The notes under the pieces: model-generated | What the model was told of the DNA's origin: nothing | Seen by the model: the letters and a program-made list of their open reading frames with translations, nothing else | Databases searched by the model: none | Made by a program: the position numbers and the translations under genes | Part shown: piece by piece, positions 49,876-59,300 of the stretch | Layout: each line of letters starts with the position of its first letter | How positions within the stretch are numbered: position 1 is the first letter of the stretch | Origin: Rhizobium sp. C4 | Lineage (GTDB): Bacteria; Pseudomonadota; Alphaproteobacteria; Rhizobiales; Rhizobiaceae | Reading direction: 5' to 3' | DNA: 64,000 nt | Assembly: GCF_021026315.1 (NCBI RefSeq) | Contig: NZ_JAJNCX010000009.1 | Location: forward strand, 124,001 to 188,000

Positions 49876-50574
49876 TTGCGCTTCCTGTTCCTCGCGCTTC
49901 TGATGATTGCCGGCATAATCGGGGCCGTGATACTGATGCAGAAGGGACAGGCGCGGATCGCCGCACAGACGCCGCCGCCAGCCGCAACAACGCCGGACGC
50001 AACAAGAGCGCAGGCGATGCCCACCCCGCAGGCGGCTGCACTGCCGACACCGGCGACACCGCCACCGATGGAAAACTTGCCGAAGGATCCGGCTTTGGCG
50101 CCCCTTCCTGCCGGAGCTGTTGCGGACAAGACGGCGAAGGCTGCGCCCGCCGAACCGTCGCGCCAGAAACCGGCGGAGCCGGCCGCCCCCGCCTTCCAGA
50201 TCGTTGCCAAGCCCGCCATTGCCGCCGCCGGCATTCTCGAAACCACCCGCGGCCGCGTGACGCTGACGGCAATCGACCCGCTTGATCCCTCGGAAACCTG
50301 TGGAACCGGCTCTTCCACGTGGCCCTGCGGCCAGCTTGCAGCCACCCAGTTCGGCCGGTTCCTGCGCGGCCGCTCCGTCAACTGTGACATCCCCGACCCG
50401 GCATGGCAGGGCGAGGTGACGGCGCGCTGCACGCTCGGCAAGGAGGACATTGCCGCCTGGCTCGTCGAAAACGGCTGGGCGCGGGCAAGGCCGGGCTCCC
50501 CCTATGAAGAGGCCGGCCGCGCGGCGCAAACCGGCCGGCGCGGCATTTTCGGCCCCGACCCGCGTCACCCCTGA
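49876..50574 (+). CDS. membrane-anchored thermonuclease-like (SNase fold) protein
   Basis: A 232-residue protein. TTG start behind AGGAAAA gives a one-helix N-terminal anchor (FLFLALLMIAGIIGAVILMQ), a long Pro/Ala-rich spacer (about 30-110), and a C-terminal SNase-like domain (TRGRVTLTAIDPLDPSETC, LAATQFGRFLRGRSVNC, EDIAAWLVENGWAR). The arginine and glutamate catalytic triad of true thermonucleases is hard to place, so nuclease activity is uncertain. The start lies 12 bp after the S24 gene, so the two are co-transcribed. Confidence 0.78.
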   Translation: MRFLFLALLMIAGIIGAVILMQKGQARIAAQTPPPAATTPDATRAQAMPTPQAAALPTPATPPPMENLPKDPALAPLPAGAVADKTAKAAPAEPSRQKPAEPAAPAFQIVAKPAIAAAGILETTRGRVTLTAIDPLDPSETCGTGSSTWPCGQLAATQFGRFLRGRSVNCDIPDPAWQGEVTARCTLGKEDIAAWLVENGWARARPGSPYEEAGRAAQTGRRGIFGPDPRHP

Positions 50575-50690
50575 GCCCGTTATTCATGAGCTACCGCTTG
50601 CCGAACGTCCCTCAAAACCCTACACAAACAGCCAAGATCAGACATGTGCGCGGGCATCTGACCCGCGACCGATAATGCGATGAAGAGGAC

Positions 50691-51107
50691 ATGATGGCGA
50701 AGAAGATTACCACCCACGAAGCCCTGATCTACGGAATGATCCTGGTTTCCGCCTCCGACAGCAACATGACCGACGCCGAAATGGCGCGCATCGGCCGGCT
50801 CACGCACTTTTTGCCTGTCTTCAAGGGCTTTGACGAAGAGGCGCTGATCAGCGTCGCGCGCGACTGCTCTGCCCTGCTGCAGCTGCCGGAAGGGCTCGAC
50901 ATCGTTCTCGAAGTCATCCGCGATGCGCTGCCGCACAAGCTCTATGACACGGCCTATGCGCTCTGCGTCGAAATTGCCGCAGCCGATCTCGCGGTCGCGC
51001 CGGAAGAACTGCGCGTGCTCGCCCTCATCCGCGATCGCCTCGGCCTCGACAAGCTGACCTGTGCTGCCATCGAACGCGGCGCGATTGCCCGTTTCCGCAC
51101 TGCCTGA
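50691..51107 (+). CDS. TerB-family (tellurite resistance-like) protein
   Basis: A 138-residue helical protein with the TerB-like arrangement. EALIYGMILVSASDSNMTDAE begins helix 1 with an acidic metal-binding-type D-x-N/D-x-T/S-D-x-E motif. A second similar motif lies in CVEIAAADLAVAPEELRVL. Such stand-alone TerB proteins are core genes without a ter operon, so tellurite resistance should not be assumed. Two consecutive ATGs follow GAGGAC. The helicase gene starts 31 bp downstream. Confidence 0.87.
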   Translation: MMAKKITTHEALIYGMILVSASDSNMTDAEMARIGRLTHFLPVFKGFDEEALISVARDCSALLQLPEGLDIVLEVIRDALPHKLYDTAYALCVEIAAADLAVAPEELRVLALIRDRLGLDKLTCAAIERGAIARFRTA

Positions 51108-51137
51108 CGGGCGGGATCGGCGAGGAGGGGGACGCCG

Positions 51138-53669
51138 GTGAAGACGCCTTCTGAAACCTCTGGCGATCCACATCCCCCCGGCGCTGATCTGCTTCCCGCA
51201 GCCTTCCGCCGCTGGTTCGCCGAAAAGGGCTGGCAGCCCCGCGCGCATCAGCTGTCCCTGCTGGAGAAGGCGCGCGACGGCAAATCCGTCCTCCTGATCG
51301 CGCCGACCGGGGCCGGCAAGACGCTCGCCGGCTTCATGCCTTCGCTGACGGAACTGGCCGAGCGCGGCCGGAAGAAACCGGGTACGGCGTTTCAGGGCGT
51401 CCACACGCTTTATATCTCGCCGCTCAAGGCGCTCGCTGTCGATATCGAGCGCAACCTGATGAAGCCCGTCGGCGAAATGGGCCTGCCCGTCACCATTGAG
51501 ACCCGCACCGGCGATACGCCGCAGGGCAAGCGCCAGCGCCAGAAGCTCAGCCCGCCCGACATTCTCCTGACGACGCCCGAGCAGCTGGCGCTGCTGATCG
51601 CCAATACGGAAGCCGAGCGCTTTTTCGCCGATCTGCGCTATGTCGTCTTCGACGAGTTGCATTCGCTGGTCACCTCCAAGCGCGGCCATCTCCTGGCGCT
51701 GGGTCTGGCGCGGCTACGCCGCCTTGCGCCCAACATGCAGGCGATCGGCCTTTCGGCGACGGTGGCCGATCCGCTCGACCTGCGCAAATGGCTGGTCAGC
51801 CAGGCCGAAGGCGAGGCGGCCGCAGATGTCGTCGTCGCCCCCGGCGGGGCGCGGCCGCTGATCACCATTTTGCAAAGCGAGGATCGCATTCCCTGGTCCG
51901 GCCATGTGGCGCGCTATGCCATCCCGGCCGTCTATGAGGAGATCCGCACCCACAAGACGACACTGATCTTCGTCAACACCCGCTCGCAGGCCGAACTCGT
52001 CTTTCAGGAACTCTGGACCGTCAACGACGACAGCCTGCCGATTGCGCTCCACCACGGCTCGCTCGACGCCGGCCAGCGCCGCAAGGTGGAGGCGGCCATG
52101 GCCGAGAACAAGCTGCGCGCTGTGGTCGCCACCTCGACGCTCGATCTCGGCATTGACTGGGGCGACGTCGATCTCGTCATCCATGTCGGTGCGCCCAAGG
52201 GGGCAAGCCGGCTTGCCCAGCGCATCGGCCGCGCCAATCACCGCATGGACGAGCCGAGCCGCGCCATTCTCGTGCCGGCCAACCGTTTCGAAGTACTGGA
52301 ATGCCAGGCAGCGCTCGACGCCAACTATATCAATGCGCAGGACACGCCGCCTTCCGGCGATGGCGCGCTTGATGTTCTGGCCCAGCATGTTTTGGGCATG
52401 GCCTGCGCCGAGCCCTTTTCCGGCGATGCGCTCTTTGACGAGGTCCGCTCGGCGCTCCCTTACGCCGACCTGCCGCGAGAGACCTTCGACCGCGTGCTCG
52501 ATTTTGCCGCGACCGGCGGCTATGCGCTCAGGAGCTATGACCGCTACGCCAAGATCCGCCAGCGGCCGGACGGGCTCTGGCGCGTCGCAAATCCGCAGAC
52601 CGCCCAGCAATACCGGCTGAACATCGGCACCATTGTCGAAATGCCGATGCTCAATGTCCGCATGGTCCGGAAGAACAAGCTCGGCTCGCTCGGGCGCGGC
52701 GGGCCGGTGCTGGGCAAGATCGAGGAATATTTTCTCGAAGGCCTGACGCAGGGCGACACGTTTCTCTTCGGCGGCAAGGTGCTGCGCTTCGAAGGTATCC
52801 GCGAGAATGAGGCATTGGCGAGCCAGGCCTTTTCCATGGACCCGAAAATCCCCGCCTATGCCGGCGGCAAGTTTCCGCTCTCCACCTATCTGGCGGAAGG
52901 CGTGCGGGGGCTCCTGGCCGACAGCAGCGAATGGCATCGCCTGCCCGATCAGGTGCGCGACTGGCTGGAAATCCAGCACGAGGTCTCGGTCCTGCCGCGC
53001 CGCGACCAGATGCTGATCGAGACCTTTCCGCGTGGCTCCCGCTTTTTCATGGTCGCCTATCCCTTCGAAGGCCGGCTGGCGCACCAGACGCTGGGCATGC
53101 TGCTCACCCGGCGGCTCGACCGCATGGGCGCGCGCCCTCTCGGCTTCGTGGCGACCGACTATTCGCTCGGGGTCTGGGGGCTTGATGACATGGGCGAGAT
53201 GATCGCCGCGAGGAAGCTCGATCTGCAGGCGCTGTTCGACGAGGACATGCTGGGCGACGATCTGGAAGCGTGGCTGGACGAAAGCTTCATGCTGAAGCGC
53301 ACCTTCCGCAATTGCGCGGTGATTGCCGGCCTCATCGAGCGCCGTCATCCGGGTCAGGAAAAGACCGGGCGGCAGGTCACCGTCTCAGCCGACCTTATTT
53401 ATGACGTCCTGCGCAGTCATGAGCCGGACCATATCCTGCTGCAGGCGACGCGGCAGGAAGCCGCAGCCGGGCTTTTGGACATTCAGCGCCTCGGCGCTAT
53501 GCTGAGACGAATCAGGGGCCACATATTGCATCGCCCGCTCGACAGGGTCTCGCCGCTCGCCGTGCCGATCCTGCTCGAAATCGGCAAGGAGCCGGTGGCG
53601 GGCAATGCCTCGGAAAGCCTGCTTGCAGAAGCGGCGGAAGACCTGATCCGCGATGCGATGCAGGCCTGA
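51138..53669 (+). CDS. ligase-associated DNA damage response DEXH-box helicase (Lhr-like)
   Basis: An 843-residue superfamily 2 helicase of the Lhr-core type. Motif I is APTGAGKTLAGF, motif II FDELH, motif III LSATVAD. The second RecA domain has FVNTRSQAELVFQELW, ATSTLDLGIDWGDVDLVIHV and motif VI QRIGRANHRM. The long C-terminal region contains the Lhr winged-helix and beta-barrel parts. Its family is defined by linkage to an ATP-dependent DNA ligase, an exonuclease and a metallophosphoesterase. Here only the metallophosphoesterase pdeM follows (39 bp). GTG start behind GAGGAGGGGGA. Confidence 0.93.
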   Translation: MKTPSETSGDPHPPGADLLPAAFRRWFAEKGWQPRAHQLSLLEKARDGKSVLLIAPTGAGKTLAGFMPSLTELAERGRKKPGTAFQGVHTLYISPLKALAVDIERNLMKPVGEMGLPVTIETRTGDTPQGKRQRQKLSPPDILLTTPEQLALLIANTEAERFFADLRYVVFDELHSLVTSKRGHLLALGLARLRRLAPNMQAIGLSATVADPLDLRKWLVSQAEGEAAADVVVAPGGARPLITILQSEDRIPWSGHVARYAIPAVYEEIRTHKTTLIFVNTRSQAELVFQELWTVNDDSLPIALHHGSLDAGQRRKVEAAMAENKLRAVVATSTLDLGIDWGDVDLVIHVGAPKGASRLAQRIGRANHRMDEPSRAILVPANRFEVLECQAALDANYINAQDTPPSGDGALDVLAQHVLGMACAEPFSGDALFDEVRSALPYADLPRETFDRVLDFAATGGYALRSYDRYAKIRQRPDGLWRVANPQTAQQYRLNIGTIVEMPMLNVRMVRKNKLGSLGRGGPVLGKIEEYFLEGLTQGDTFLFGGKVLRFEGIRENEALASQAFSMDPKIPAYAGGKFPLSTYLAEGVRGLLADSSEWHRLPDQVRDWLEIQHEVSVLPRRDQMLIETFPRGSRFFMVAYPFEGRLAHQTLGMLLTRRLDRMGARPLGFVATDYSLGVWGLDDMGEMIAARKLDLQALFDEDMLGDDLEAWLDESFMLKRTFRNCAVIAGLIERRHPGQEKTGRQVTVSADLIYDVLRSHEPDHILLQATRQEAAAGLLDIQRLGAMLRRIRGHILHRPLDRVSPLAVPILLEIGKEPVAGNASESLLAEAAEDLIRDAMQA

Positions 53670-53708
53670 CGGGCAAGGCCCTGACGGATAAGGGTTTGAA
53701 GGAACGGA

Positions 53709-54428
53709 ATGGCAAGGCTGGCGCTGGCAGGCATGGAGACGGAAGAGATCGGCGCATCGGTGACCACGGTCGCCGGTGTCGATTTTGTCTGCGACCCGAT
53801 GGGCGCACTCTATTGCGAGGCCGACGGGCTGCTCGTCGTCTCCGACCTGCATTTGGAAAAAGGGGCAGCCTTTGCCCGCCGTGGCCAACTGCTGCCGCCC
53901 TATGACACGCATGCCACACTGAAAATCCTCGCCCGCGTCATGGACCGCTACCGGCCGAAGCTGGTCGTTTCACTCGGCGACAATTTCCATGACCGCGTCG
54001 GCTCGGCGCTGATGCCTGCCGATTGCCGGGCGCTGATCGGCGACATGGCACGCGGTCGCGACTGGATCTGGATCACCGGCAATCACGATCCCGATGGCGT
54101 CATCGGCCTGCCCGGGACTGTGGCCGAAAGCCTCGCCTTTGCCGGCCTCACCTTCCGCCACGAGCCGGTCAAGGGTGCGGAGAAAGGCGAGATCGCCGGC
54201 CATCTCCATCCGGCCGCGACGCTCCGCCGCCGCGAGAAATCCGTGCGCCGGCCGTGTTTCGCCACCGATGGCGACCGCCTCATCATGCCCTCCTTTGGCG
54301 TCACGACCGGTGGGCTGGATCTGGCGCATGTCGCCTTTCGCGGCCTTTTCGACCGCACGCGGCTGATCGCGCACATGATCGGCAAGGAGCGTGTCTACCC
54401 GGTGAGCTACGAGGGCCTGAAGGGCTGA
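53709..54428 (+). CDS. pdeM: ligase-associated DNA damage response endonuclease PdeM
   Basis: A 239-residue calcineurin-like metallophosphoesterase. Metal-ligand motifs run in order: VVSDLHLEKG (D-x-H), SLGDNFHDR (G-D-N-x-H-D), ITGNHDPD (G-N-H-D) and AGHLHPA (G-H-x-H). It partners the upstream Lhr-type helicase in a predicted DNA repair module. It converges with the TIGR02186 gene, the stops being only 2 bp apart. Confidence 0.94.
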   Translation: MARLALAGMETEEIGASVTTVAGVDFVCDPMGALYCEADGLLVVSDLHLEKGAAFARRGQLLPPYDTHATLKILARVMDRYRPKLVVSLGDNFHDRVGSALMPADCRALIGDMARGRDWIWITGNHDPDGVIGLPGTVAESLAFAGLTFRHEPVKGAEKGEIAGHLHPAATLRRREKSVRRPCFATDGDRLIMPSFGVTTGGLDLAHVAFRGLFDRTRLIAHMIGKERVYPVSYEGLKG

Positions 54429-54430
54429 AA

Positions 54431-55246
54431 TCAGTCCTTGCGGAAGATCACCGATCCCGCCCAGCCGATGGTGAGCGCGATGATGACGGCCGAGAGGCCG
54501 TAGAGGAAGGAATTGCCGTAGGCCGCCTCCGTCAGCGACTGCTCTATGCCGGTCTTGACGACGCGCAGCGGCAGTTTCGTTTCCATCAGGAACTCGCCGC
54601 TCTTGAACAGATAGGCATGCACCATGTGCACGCCGTTCGGCACGTCGGCCGGCAGCTTCAGCGTGGCGCGGAAGAGGCTGGGGCTGACGAAGCGGATGCC
54701 GCCGGGATTGGTCTGATAAAGCCCGCCGCTCAGCATCTGCCGCCGGAAGGCCTGGCGGAAATCGTCAAGCGCCGCGATGTCGCCGAAATAGTTGGCGGCA
54801 AAGAGCCGAATATGGTCGATCCCGACATTGAGCGAGGCCAGCTCCTGCTGTGTCGTGATGTCCTTGATGACGCGCGTACTGGTCATCGAATAGGACTGCG
54901 GCACCGATGAGAATGTCATCTGCTCGGTGTTGATCCAGATGCCGAAGACGCGTGCCTTGCGGCGGATCGTCGTGTCGACGCGCGGGCCTTCCAGCGTGAC
55001 GATGATGTCGTACTGGCCGATCTGCTGCAGATAGTCGTCCACATTGGTAAGCGTGCCGAAGATCGTCAGATCTGCCCCGGTGAAATCCGAGGTGATGGCG
55101 ATCTCGTTTGTCGACATACCGATCTCGATGCCTTCCGGCGGGCGCACCTTGACGCCCGGCTTCTCGACAGCACGGGCGCCGCTCGCCATCAGGATCATGC
55201 CGATAACCAGGGCGCAAAGCGCGCGCGTGACGGCGGAAGGGCTCAT
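54431..55246 (-). CDS. TIGR02186-family periplasmic/membrane protein
   Basis: A 271-residue protein. Signal peptide (ALCALVIGMILMASGARA) leads to a beta-rich domain beginning VKVRPPEGIEIGMSTNEIAI and TSDFTGADLTIFGTLTN. A second domain follows with LRVVKTGIEQSLTEAAYGNS, and one C-terminal membrane helix (FLYGLSAVIIALTIGWAGSV) ends in KD. This is the TIGR02186 pattern. The 4-bp overlap with the upstream TauE/SafE permease indicates a functional pair, probably in export of a sulfur or organic anion, which is inferred from linkage. Confidence 0.88.
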   Translation of the reverse strand: MSPSAVTRALCALVIGMILMASGARAVEKPGVKVRPPEGIEIGMSTNEIAITSDFTGADLTIFGTLTNVDDYLQQIGQYDIIVTLEGPRVDTTIRRKARVFGIWINTEQMTFSSVPQSYSMTSTRVIKDITTQQELASLNVGIDHIRLFAANYFGDIAALDDFRQAFRRQMLSGGLYQTNPGGIRFVSPSLFRATLKLPADVPNGVHMVHAYLFKSGEFLMETKLPLRVVKTGIEQSLTEAAYGNSFLYGLSAVIIALTIGWAGSVIFRKD

Positions 55247-56166
55247 GCATGGCCTCCCGTCACGATCGAATAGATGTCCTTCGGCGTCAGCACGAGGTCG
55301 ATGGCAAGGCGCATGCCGACGGCGAGCACGAGGAGCGCCAGGAGCGCGCGCAGCTGTTCGGCGCGGAGCCTCTGGCCGACGCGTACACCATATTGCGCGC
55401 CCACCACACCGGCGATCATCAATTGCAGGGCGAGAATGATGTCGACCGTGTGGTTCAGCGTTGCCTGGATCATCGTCGTATAGGCGGTGACGAAAACGAT
55501 CTGGAACAGCGAAGTCCCGATGACGACGCCGGTCGGCACGCGCAGGAAATAGATCATGGCCGGAACCATGATGAAGCCGCCGCCGATCCCCATGACGGAT
55601 GTCAGGATCCCGAGCAGGAAGCCGATGGCGATCACGGGAAGCACGCTCAGATAGATCTTCGACTTCTTGAACCGCATCTTGAAGGGCAGGCGGTGCACCC
55701 AGTTGTGCTGGCCGGGCCGGTTGAGCGAGACCGCCTTGTTCTTGGCAATGCGGCGCAGCGCCCGCAGGCTCTCGATCAGCATCAGCGAGCCGACCGTGCC
55801 GAGAAGCAGAACATAGGCGAGCGAAATGAACAGGTCGAGCAGGCCGAGGCTGCGCAAGAGCGCGAAGACCCCGATGCCGGCGGTCGACCCGGCCAGACCA
55901 CTGACCAGCAGCAATGAGCCGAGCTTCATGTCGAGTGTGCCGCGCCGGAAATGACTGATCGCGCCGGACACGGAGGAGGCGACGACGAGGCAGGCGCCCG
56001 TGGCAACGGCAATCGCCGGCGGCACATTGTAGAAAATCAGGAGCGGCGTGATGAGAAAGCCGCCACCGACACCGAACATGCCGGAAAGAAAGCCAACGGC
56101 CGCACCCATCCCGAGAATGACCAGGATGTTCACCGACATTTCGGCGATGGGCAGGTAGATCGTCAC
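55243..56166 (-). CDS. TauE/SafE-family sulfite/anion exporter
   Basis: A 307-residue membrane protein with about eight helices and two internal TauE/SafE repeats. GAAVGFLSGMFGVGGGFLIT lies in the first half and IGFLLGILTSVMGIGGGFIM in the second, both with the family's G-(V/I)-GGGF motif. A cytoplasmic loop rich in basic residues (FKMRFKKSKIY) separates them. The start is GTG. An ATG nine codons in is an alternative. It overlaps the TIGR02186 gene by 4 bp, and the two form an operon. Confidence 0.92.
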   Translation of the reverse strand: MTIYLPIAEMSVNILVILGMGAAVGFLSGMFGVGGGFLITPLLIFYNVPPAIAVATGACLVVASSVSGAISHFRRGTLDMKLGSLLLVSGLAGSTAGIGVFALLRSLGLLDLFISLAYVLLLGTVGSLMLIESLRALRRIAKNKAVSLNRPGQHNWVHRLPFKMRFKKSKIYLSVLPVIAIGFLLGILTSVMGIGGGFIMVPAMIYFLRVPTGVVIGTSLFQIVFVTAYTTMIQATLNHTVDIILALQLMIAGVVGAQYGVRVGQRLRAEQLRALLALLVLAVGMRLAIDLVLTPKDIYSIVTGGHA

Positions 56167-56270
56167 CGATGGGCCTCGGACTTCAACTCATAGTGCGGCT
56201 GGGGGACCATCAATAACCTGTCTCCCGTGAACATTTCATTTCTTGCGCTGGTTGGGCGGGTGCCGATGCC

Positions 56271-56314
56271 CCAAAAAACATTGACACCCTTGCGCCGGGG
56301 GCGAAGGGTGTCAA
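56271..56314 (-). terminator. strong intrinsic terminator of podJ
   Basis: Perfect 11-bp arms TTGACACCCTT/AAGGGTGTCAA with an inner CGCC/GGCG helix. On the minus strand it is followed by ATGTTTTTTGG. It begins 42 bp after the podJ stop. Confidence 0.9.
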
Positions 56315-56355
56315 TTCATTCCGCTACAATTGGGGCAGGGCGCGCAAATTCAGCA

Positions 56356-59300
56356 TCATTTGCTGCGCGCGATCAGCTCCTTGACGAGCGCATCGTTGAT
56401 CTCGCCCGTCGGCTGCTGGCCGACGGAGGACTGGAACTGCTTGATCGCGGCAACCGTCTTGCCACCCATCACGCCATCCGGACGGCCGACGTCAAAGCCA
56501 TTCTTGTTCAGCATGGCCTGGATGTAGGTGATCGCCTTCTTCATGTCGACGCTGTTGGTCTTCTGGGCCTTGCCGGCCCAGGCGTCGGGAAGGATCGTGG
56601 CGTTCGCCTTGTCGTCCGTGGTCGCGGGCTTCCAGCCGTCGACTTCGGCCTTCGCCTTGGTCAGCTGGTCGGCGGAGAGAACCTTGCCCACTTCGTCGCG
56701 CTTCTGGGCCGCATCGACGTCGCCGTCCTTGGCGGCAATGCCGAACCACTTGTAGGACTGCACGAGATCCTGCGTCACACCGCTGCCCTTTGCGTAAAGG
56801 ATCGCGAGGTTGAACTGGCTGTCACGCACGCCGTGGTTTGCGGCTTCCGTGAACCACTTGCCGGCAGAGGTGAAGTCCTGCGAGCCAAGGCTGCCGGTGG
56901 CGTAGAGCACGGCGAGGTTATGCATGGCGCTGATATTGCCGGCCTTTGCCGCGGTCGTATAATGCTCGACGGCCTTGGCCGGATCGATGCCGACGCCGAC
57001 GCCCTTTTCATAGAGGCTGCCAAGACGATATTCCGCCGGCGCGAAGCCGAGAGAGGCAGCCTTGGTGTACCAGGCGACGGACATGGCCGGGTTTGCGGCA
57101 ACGCCGCGGCCATCGAAGATTCGGTTGCCGATTTCGTAGATCGCAAGTGCGTCGCCACCATTGGCGGCATCCACCAGCGCCTGCGGCTCGATGCCGGTGG
57201 GTACGGCAAGCGCGCCTGCAGCAGGCGTCGTGGCAGCCGGTGCGGCGCTTGCCGGCGGCGTCACCGTCGCAGCAGCCTGCGTCTCGGGCTTGACCTCGGT
57301 TGCCGGAGCGGCAGTGTCAGCCGGAGCCGTCTGTGCCGGGGCTGCAGCCGTGGAAGCAGATGCCTCAGGCTTGGCGGCCTGCGGTGCAGCGGCTGGCTCG
57401 CTTACGGTGGCAGCGGGCGTCGCGGCAGCGGCATTCGCCGGCGGTGCCGTCACGTCGCTTGCAGCGGGAGCTTCTGCCTTTGCATCTGCGGCAGCCTTGT
57501 CGGCGAGAGCCTGATCGGCCGCGGCCTTGTCTGCAGCGAGCTTCTCGGCGGCTGCCTTTTCGTCAGCGGCAGCATCAGCAGACGGTGTCGGCTGCGTGAC
57601 GGCTGCGGGCTGGGCCTGCGGCGCGTTCGGCGAGCTGAACATCGTGTTGGCCAGCGGCCAGGACATCACGGCGAGCAGCACGAGACCCGTGCCAAGAAGC
57701 AGCGGCCGGCGATACTTGCCGATGACGCTGACCGAGGCCTCAGCCTCGTCGTCGTTCCTTTCAATCGGGCGAACCTCGGCGGCGGCAGCCTGTGCAGCGC
57801 GGCGGGCAACGGCGATATAGTCGCTGTTGTCGTCTTCGCGAGCCGTCAGGCCGTCCTTCTTGACCGGCTTGCCATCCTGTACCGCACGAACCTTTTCGAG
57901 TATCTGGCGGATGTCCGGCGCACCGGAGCCGGGCTCCAGCAGCTGGTTGGCAAGATCCGGGCTGATGTCGTCAGCGGCGTCGATGGCCGGAGCTGCATCC
58001 AGCGTGCGGCGCGGCTCTTCGGCCTTCTGGTCCTGACCGTTCTTGCGGAAGCGATTGCCGATCGAGGAAAGGAAGCCCTTCAGCGGCTTCTCGCCGCCAT
58101 CGCGGGTCGTGGTGTTGTCAATCGAGAAATCGTCGTCGAACAGGTCGTCGTCGAAATCGCTGCTGAACATTTCCGTGTCCGTGCCGGTGCGCAGGCGCGG
58201 GCGGCTCGAAACGGCAGCGGCAGCCTTGGAGGCGGCCGGAGCTGCGGCAGCTTCGGTCGATGCACCCAGCTTGTCGAGGCGATCGGCAATCTGCATCAGC
58301 GTCTGCTGCAGCGTCTCGAAGGTCTGCTGATTGCGGGCTTCACCCGAACGCGTCAGTGCTTCCAGCGCGTGGAGATCGGAGGCGAGGTCCGAGATCGTCG
58401 AGATGTCGGCCTGCGGCATGCTCGTGCTGCTCGGCTGGCCGGCGAAGTTACGGACATAGGCTTCCAGCGCCGTCTCGGCGGCCTGGCGGGCGGCCTCGAC
58501 AATATATTCGTCGTTCGTCGACATGTAGTCTTCGAGCGCCGACATGCGGCTGGTCATCTGCGCGGTGTTGATGTCTTCGGCAACGCGCGGTTCGCTCAGC
58601 AGCTTGGTGAGAGCCGCGATCTGCTCCTCCAGCGCACCGAGATCGGCGGCCGGATTGCCCTTGGCGGCGACATTGCCGTCAATGCGGGCGGCAATGTCGT
58701 TCATGCGCTCTTCGAGCCAGGTGAGGATTTCCTCGCTGAGGCCGCCGGATGCGCCGATGCCATCGAGGTTGTCGATGCGGTTGACGAGGTCGTCGAACCG
58801 GTTGACGAGGTCGCTGCTGACGGTGCCGCGCGCCATGTCGTCGATCTTGCGCGAAATGTCGGAGACGATGGCCGTGAGGTCTTCGCCGGCCGGTGTAGCA
58901 CCACCCTGGGCGAGAAGCGCTGCCAGTTCGTCGAAGCGGCGGTCGAGATGTTCGGTGGCCTGCAGCTTGGCAAGCTCTTCCATCCTGGCGGCAAGCCCTT
59001 CGATGCGCTCGGCGACAATATTGTCGTGCGCCGGCAGGTTGACGGCGTCGATCTCCTGGATGAGCTGCGCAATGCGCGCCTCGAGCGAGCCGAAGCCGGC
59101 ATCGCCGGAAGAAAGCTCGGCGGTCGCCTGCGCATTGGCTTCAATGGCGGCCACGACGTCGGCAAGCCGTTCGTCCAGCGTGTGCATCTGGCTGTTCATG
59201 TCGCGGTCGGCATTCGACATCTGCGCCACCAGCATCTCGATGGCATCGGCAAGGCTGCCGATCTTGACGTCGAGGCTTTGTGTCTGCGACCGCTTGTCGG

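Noticed and set aside
50691-51107. Tellurite resistance determinant
   Set aside because: Stand-alone TerB-fold proteins are widespread core genes. No terACDEZ genes are present.
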